Below, piece after piece: positions 33,240 to 36,275 of a DNA stretch of 36,275 nucleotides; position 1 is the stretch's first letter, and each line of letters begins with the position of its first letter. A model generated the notes under the pieces. That model was not told the DNA's origin. It worked only from the letters and a program-made list of their open reading frames with translations, and did no database searches. The stretch covers positions 1 to 36,275 of the forward strand of contig JANTQF010000350.1 of the NCBI GenBank assembly GCA_032988165.1, in the 5' to 3' direction. Source of the stretch: Emmonsiellopsis sp. PD_33 (lineage: Eukaryota; Ascomycota; Eurotiomycetes; Onygenales; Ajellomycetaceae). Position numbers and translations under genes: made by a program.

Positions 33240-35110
33240 ATGGCTCTCTCCCAACGACGGTCTCGTCCGGAGCCATTCAACGGACATAACCAATTATATA
33301 TATCCAGACGACCGCCAACGTCAGACTGTTCAACGGCCCATCATACACTGTGGCACGAAAGGTCACCCTTCCAATCACCATACCCACTTCGGAAACCCGG
33401 AGTCAGTTATGCAGTGCCCAAGAGAGAGGATACACATGATCAAAGACCATCCATGCAACCACAAAGCCAACAGCAATATCAATGTTGGCCTCATATCCAA
33501 GGCACCCCCCAAGAGCCACTCCTCCAGCCCAACCATCACAGTTGGATTGCCCCCGCCTCCCATATTCCAAATCAGCTCTCTTCCTTCGGCCCTGAAGTGG
33601 CCCAGCAGTCAATATCCAGATCTAGTGCCGGTCGAGTATCTCCAAGCAACCTCTCATACCGAAGTGATGAAAATCCCGGGTTCGAACATCAGATGCCGGC
33701 GTCCCATGAGCGAAAACCCATTCTCCACGGTCTGCCCAATGATTCTGCTGAAAGCCACCGGGCCCCAAGCATATACACAAAGTCTCTCCTCCATGAGCAA
33801 GGCGGCTTGCTAGCAGAATGGGCCGAAGTAGCCGAGCAGATGCGATGTGCCAGCGGCGTGAGTGCATCGGATATAAACAGAAGTATATTAGAATCCAGCT
33901 GTCTGGCAGCAGCAACAGCTGCGGACGAATGCCTCAAACATTCAGGAAACAGCACAATCACCACGCCCTGTTTCTCGGACATTGGCCAAGGACAGACGAC
34001 GAACAGATGGCATGAAGGCCAGCAACAGCATCATCTCATCCAACAATCTCAAACTCAACCCCAACCACAGACCCATTCGCACCCATGGACCGAATCCAGC
34101 CTGATTCGACCGCTAAGCACCGATAACGCCCTCTCAATCCCAGCAGAAGAAGACTGGGCGGGATTCCGCGCATCCCCGCAGGGCTACCATCACCAGTATA
34201 GCCCAGACTCTTCCTTCTCCTCCTGCTGCTTCACCCCGGACACAATCTATGATCCGATAGCTTTCGACTCGCCAGGCTTCCAACACGAGATGAATGCACA
34301 GCAACAACTGGGATATTTCGACCTCAACCCGACTCGAGATACGCAGCACGCAGCCACCTGGCCACATCACATATCCACCTCAACCTCCATGTCCATGTCC
34401 ATGGCCGAAGATGAAGCCTTCACCCAACCACCACCATTCACACTCGCACCATCCACAAAACACCCCACCACAACAACAAGACTAAACCCCCGCCGCTCAA
34501 AACACCTCCCCCCTTCCACAACCCCCACCACCACCCACCGCACCACCGAAAAAGACGCCTTCCTAATCCACTGCAAGCGCTCCGGCATGTCCTACAAGGA
34601 AATCAAAGAAAAAGGCAACTTCTCCGAAGCCGAGTCGACCCTTCGCGGCCGGTTTCGGACCCTGACGAAGAGGAAGGAACATCGCGTGAGGAAGCCGGGC
34701 TGGCAGCAGAAGGATGTGAGTTTTTTTCTTTAATGTTATAAAAACACTAATCCCCCTGAGTAAAATACGATTGAGACGTATAAACTGACATATGATGATG
34801 ATGGCAGCTGCGCTTACTCTGCGACGCGGTGCGGAAGTATGCTTCGACGACGACGACCACCACCACCACAGCCCCGGTGGCCGTACCCGTACGGGTAGTA
34901 CAGGGGGTATCCGGACGCGGAAACGGAGACGACGAAGCTAGCAATACTACCAACATCATCAGCGTCAACGTCAAGTCTCCGAAGATCTCATGGAAGCAGG
35001 TTGGTGAATATATTTGGAAAAACGGCGGGTCGTATCATTTTGGCAATGCGACGTGTAAGAAGAAGTGGGCGCAGATAGTTCAGTTGCGGCAACAGCAGCA
35101 GCAGGGGTAG
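33240..35110 (+). CDS. Myb/SANT-like DNA-binding protein, 2 exons
   Basis: A predicted nuclear regulator of 592 aa. Exons 33240-34715 and 34808-35110 join in phase 0 through a 92-nt intron (GTGAGT ... CTGAC branch ... GCAG). The first 430 residues are low-complexity, rich in Gln, His, Ser and Pro, as in many fungal transcription factors. The conserved C-terminal domain begins about 434: EKDAFLIHCKRSGMSYKEIK, then EAESTLRGRFRTLTK and a RVRKPGW patch. It continues in exon 2 as LRLLCDAVRKY and, after an insert with an eight-Thr run and a low-complexity stretch, ends ISWKQVGEYI, NGGSYHFGNATCKKKW. The Trp spacing and the basic helices are those of a fungal Myb/SANT-like repeat pair. ATG at 33240 has a good context (CACAATGG). 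Target genes are unknown. I know of no symbol. Confidence 0.85.
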
Positions 35111-35655
35111 GTAGCTGCAAGGAGCGAAAGGTCCACTTTTGTGTTTTGCGCTTTGTATTCTGGCTGCTGTGGTGTTTTGGTTTTGTTTGATTTGTCTTAA
35201 CGAGCGGTGATGATAAATATAATATATATATATATATATATATATTTGGCAGCGGTTGGCTCTGCTGGCGTCTGTTATTTAGTTAGACAAGTAGTTTCTT
35301 GGGAAGGAAGGCTCATGGATACGCATACGCACCGGCCTATGTATAAAGATATATGCATTTTAATGGTATATAGAATATATGCAACGGTCCTTTTTCTATT
35401 GTTTTGTGTCCACGGGTCTTTTCTGAAATGGTTTGAAGGCGGGATAATAAAATCGGACATCTCCCCGAGGGCAAAATATAGCAGCTGTCTGTAGTTATTC
35501 AAAAGACCCGGTCTGAGGCAAGAATAGGTCGATGACCCCAGACACAATCAAGACATGCAAATAAACGCAAGGGGGCAAGGCATCTTATCTTACCCCCATC
35601 CATTATCCATCATGCAAACCGTCTTTTTGTAATCCCAACAACCCTCACCATACAT
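35111..35655. other. Intergenic between convergent genes
   Basis: The Myb-like gene and the Apa2-type gene end toward each other here. It holds a TA microsatellite and 3' flanking sequence only. No ORF has coding character. Confidence 0.5.
35219..35246. repeat. (TA)n microsatellite
   Basis: About 12-13 uninterrupted TA dinucleotides in the 3' flank of the Myb-like gene. Confidence 0.9.
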
Positions 35656-36275
35656 CTAAACATCCCGACCCCGATCCAAATCCGGCGGAAACCCCACCGT
35701 CCCCAAAATCCCCCCCAACACCCCGGGCCGGCTCCTCAAAACCTCCCACTCGCGCAACGTCTTCACCATCAACGTCCCCGCCAACACCGTCCCATTCAAA
35801 CTGACCAAGCCCGCATCCACAAACTCCCTCTTCGCCCCCGGCTCAATGGGGATCTCCGCCGCCTCCCGCCGTCGGGGACAGATGAGCATCCGCCCCGTCG
35901 TCATGGCGAGATTGTAGCTGATTTTAGCAGCCGGGCCCTGGTACTCATCATCACCACCACCACCACCACCACCACCACCACCACTGCTGCTCAACCTTGT
36001 ATTCGTAAACCGCTCCACAGCCCGCACCGCCCTCCTATACAAGTTCAAATAAGCCCGATGGAGCTCCTCCGCCGACGGGGCCGGCGCCGGCGCCGCGGGC
36101 AGGTCAACAGCGTAACATGCAAACGGCACATTGAATGGCCTTGGCTGGCACCAATCGCCGCCATCACCATCACTCACGCCCACGCGCGTCTCATCATGCC
36201 CATCCCCATCCCCATCCCCATCTCGATAAATCAACGGCCTCCACCCATCCCCCTCCCCCTCCCCCTCCCCCCGCC
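35656..36275 (-). CDS. Apa2-type ATP adenylyltransferase (Ap4A phosphorylase), C-terminal part
   Basis: The reading frame is open to the window edge, so the N-terminus and the start lie outside; the ATG at 36234 is internal (GWRPLIYRDG reads through it). The C-terminal domain of the Apa1/Apa2 family is clear: PFNVPFACYAV, a helix with LHRAYLNLYRRAVRAVE, SYNLAMTTGRMLICPRR, then LNGTVLAGTLMVK and a WEVLRSRPG end, finishing in FPPDLDRGRDV. These enzymes split diadenosine tetraphosphate with phosphate or make it from ATP and AMP; the HxHxQ catalytic motif of the family would be in the part not shown. Odd features are a 10-Gly run inside the domain (about 35964-35993, from GGT/GGC-rich codons) and a DG repeat near the left edge of the fragment, both simple-sequence expansions. 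Symbol left blank because APA1 and APA2 cannot be separated here. Confidence 0.8.
   Translation of the reverse strand, partial: RGEGEGEGDGWRPLIYRDGDGDGDGHDETRVGVSDGDGGDWCQPRPFNVPFACYAVDLPAAPAPAPSAEELHRAYLNLYRRAVRAVERFTNTRLSSSGGGGGGGGGGDDEYQGPAAKISYNLAMTTGRMLICPRRREAAEIPIEPGAKREFVDAGLVSLNGTVLAGTLMVKTLREWEVLRSRPGVLGGILGTVGFPPDLDRGRDV
36195..36273. repeat. (CCCCAT)n and (CCCCCT)n coding microsatellites
   Basis: Hexanucleotide CCCCAT units at about 36197-36220 and CCCCCT units at about 36248-36273. On the minus strand they encode Asp-Gly and Gly-Glu repeats in the Apa2-type protein. The tract is truncated by the window edge. Confidence 0.8.

Noticed and set aside
33097..33813. 238-codon ORF overlapping the start of the Myb-like gene in another frame
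   Set aside because: The frame at 33240 leads without interruption into the conserved DNA-binding domain and has a TATA-like box and good ATG context. The overlapping ORF stops in the low-complexity region and has no conserved features.

Overview
The window is nuclear DNA of a filamentous ascomycete, most likely Eurotiales (Aspergillus/Penicillium-like). The genes carry many short introns of about 41-76 nt with GTAWGT-type donors and CTRAC-type branch points. Recognisable products include an HRD1 ubiquitin ligase, a YCR023C-like MFS transporter, an Apa2-type ATP adenylyltransferase, a DUF3431 protein, and secondary-metabolism enzymes. One stretch shows the C-to-T and G-to-A damage typical of repeat-induced point mutation (RIP). 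I recognised no rRNA, tRNA or CRISPR array. The species assignment is an inference from gene families and intron style.

Left part (1-5.6 kb): a cytochrome P450 on the minus strand is divergently paired with a UbiA-superfamily integral membrane prenyltransferase/terpene-cyclase-like gene on the plus strand. A decayed GH27 alpha-galactosidase relic follows. The P450 plus UbiA-type cyclase pair is the same kind of pairing known from the fumagillin cluster, so this may be a small terpenoid locus or part of one.

Middle (5.6-15.3 kb): a DUF3431 type II membrane protein lies at 6.8-8.2 kb. At 9.8-13.0 kb a seven-exon minus-strand gene fuses a berberine-bridge-type FAD oxidase in frame to a PHM-like type II copper monooxygenase domain, with His-rich inserts. 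This fusion is the most unusual gene in the window. A possible unrecognised gene relic lies near 14.2-14.8 kb.

AT-rich block (about 15.3-22.7 kb): a dead Helitron. Its RepHel protein (zinc-ribbon-like modules, HUH Rep region, Pif1-type helicase) can be followed over about 5.5 kb but carries dozens of stops. Walker A and Walker B are destroyed by G-to-A changes, and conserved Gln codons are now TAG or TAA. A second decayed ORF follows and may be cargo.

Right part (22.7-36.3 kb): HRD1 (minus) and an MFS transporter (plus) share a divergent promoter with a CCAAT box and two ACGT-core sites. About 5 kb without a convincing gene follows, including a small AT-rich island. Then come a Myb/SANT-like DNA-binding protein (plus) and, at the edge, the C-terminal part of an Apa2-type enzyme (minus). 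These look like ordinary core genes flanking the accessory region.
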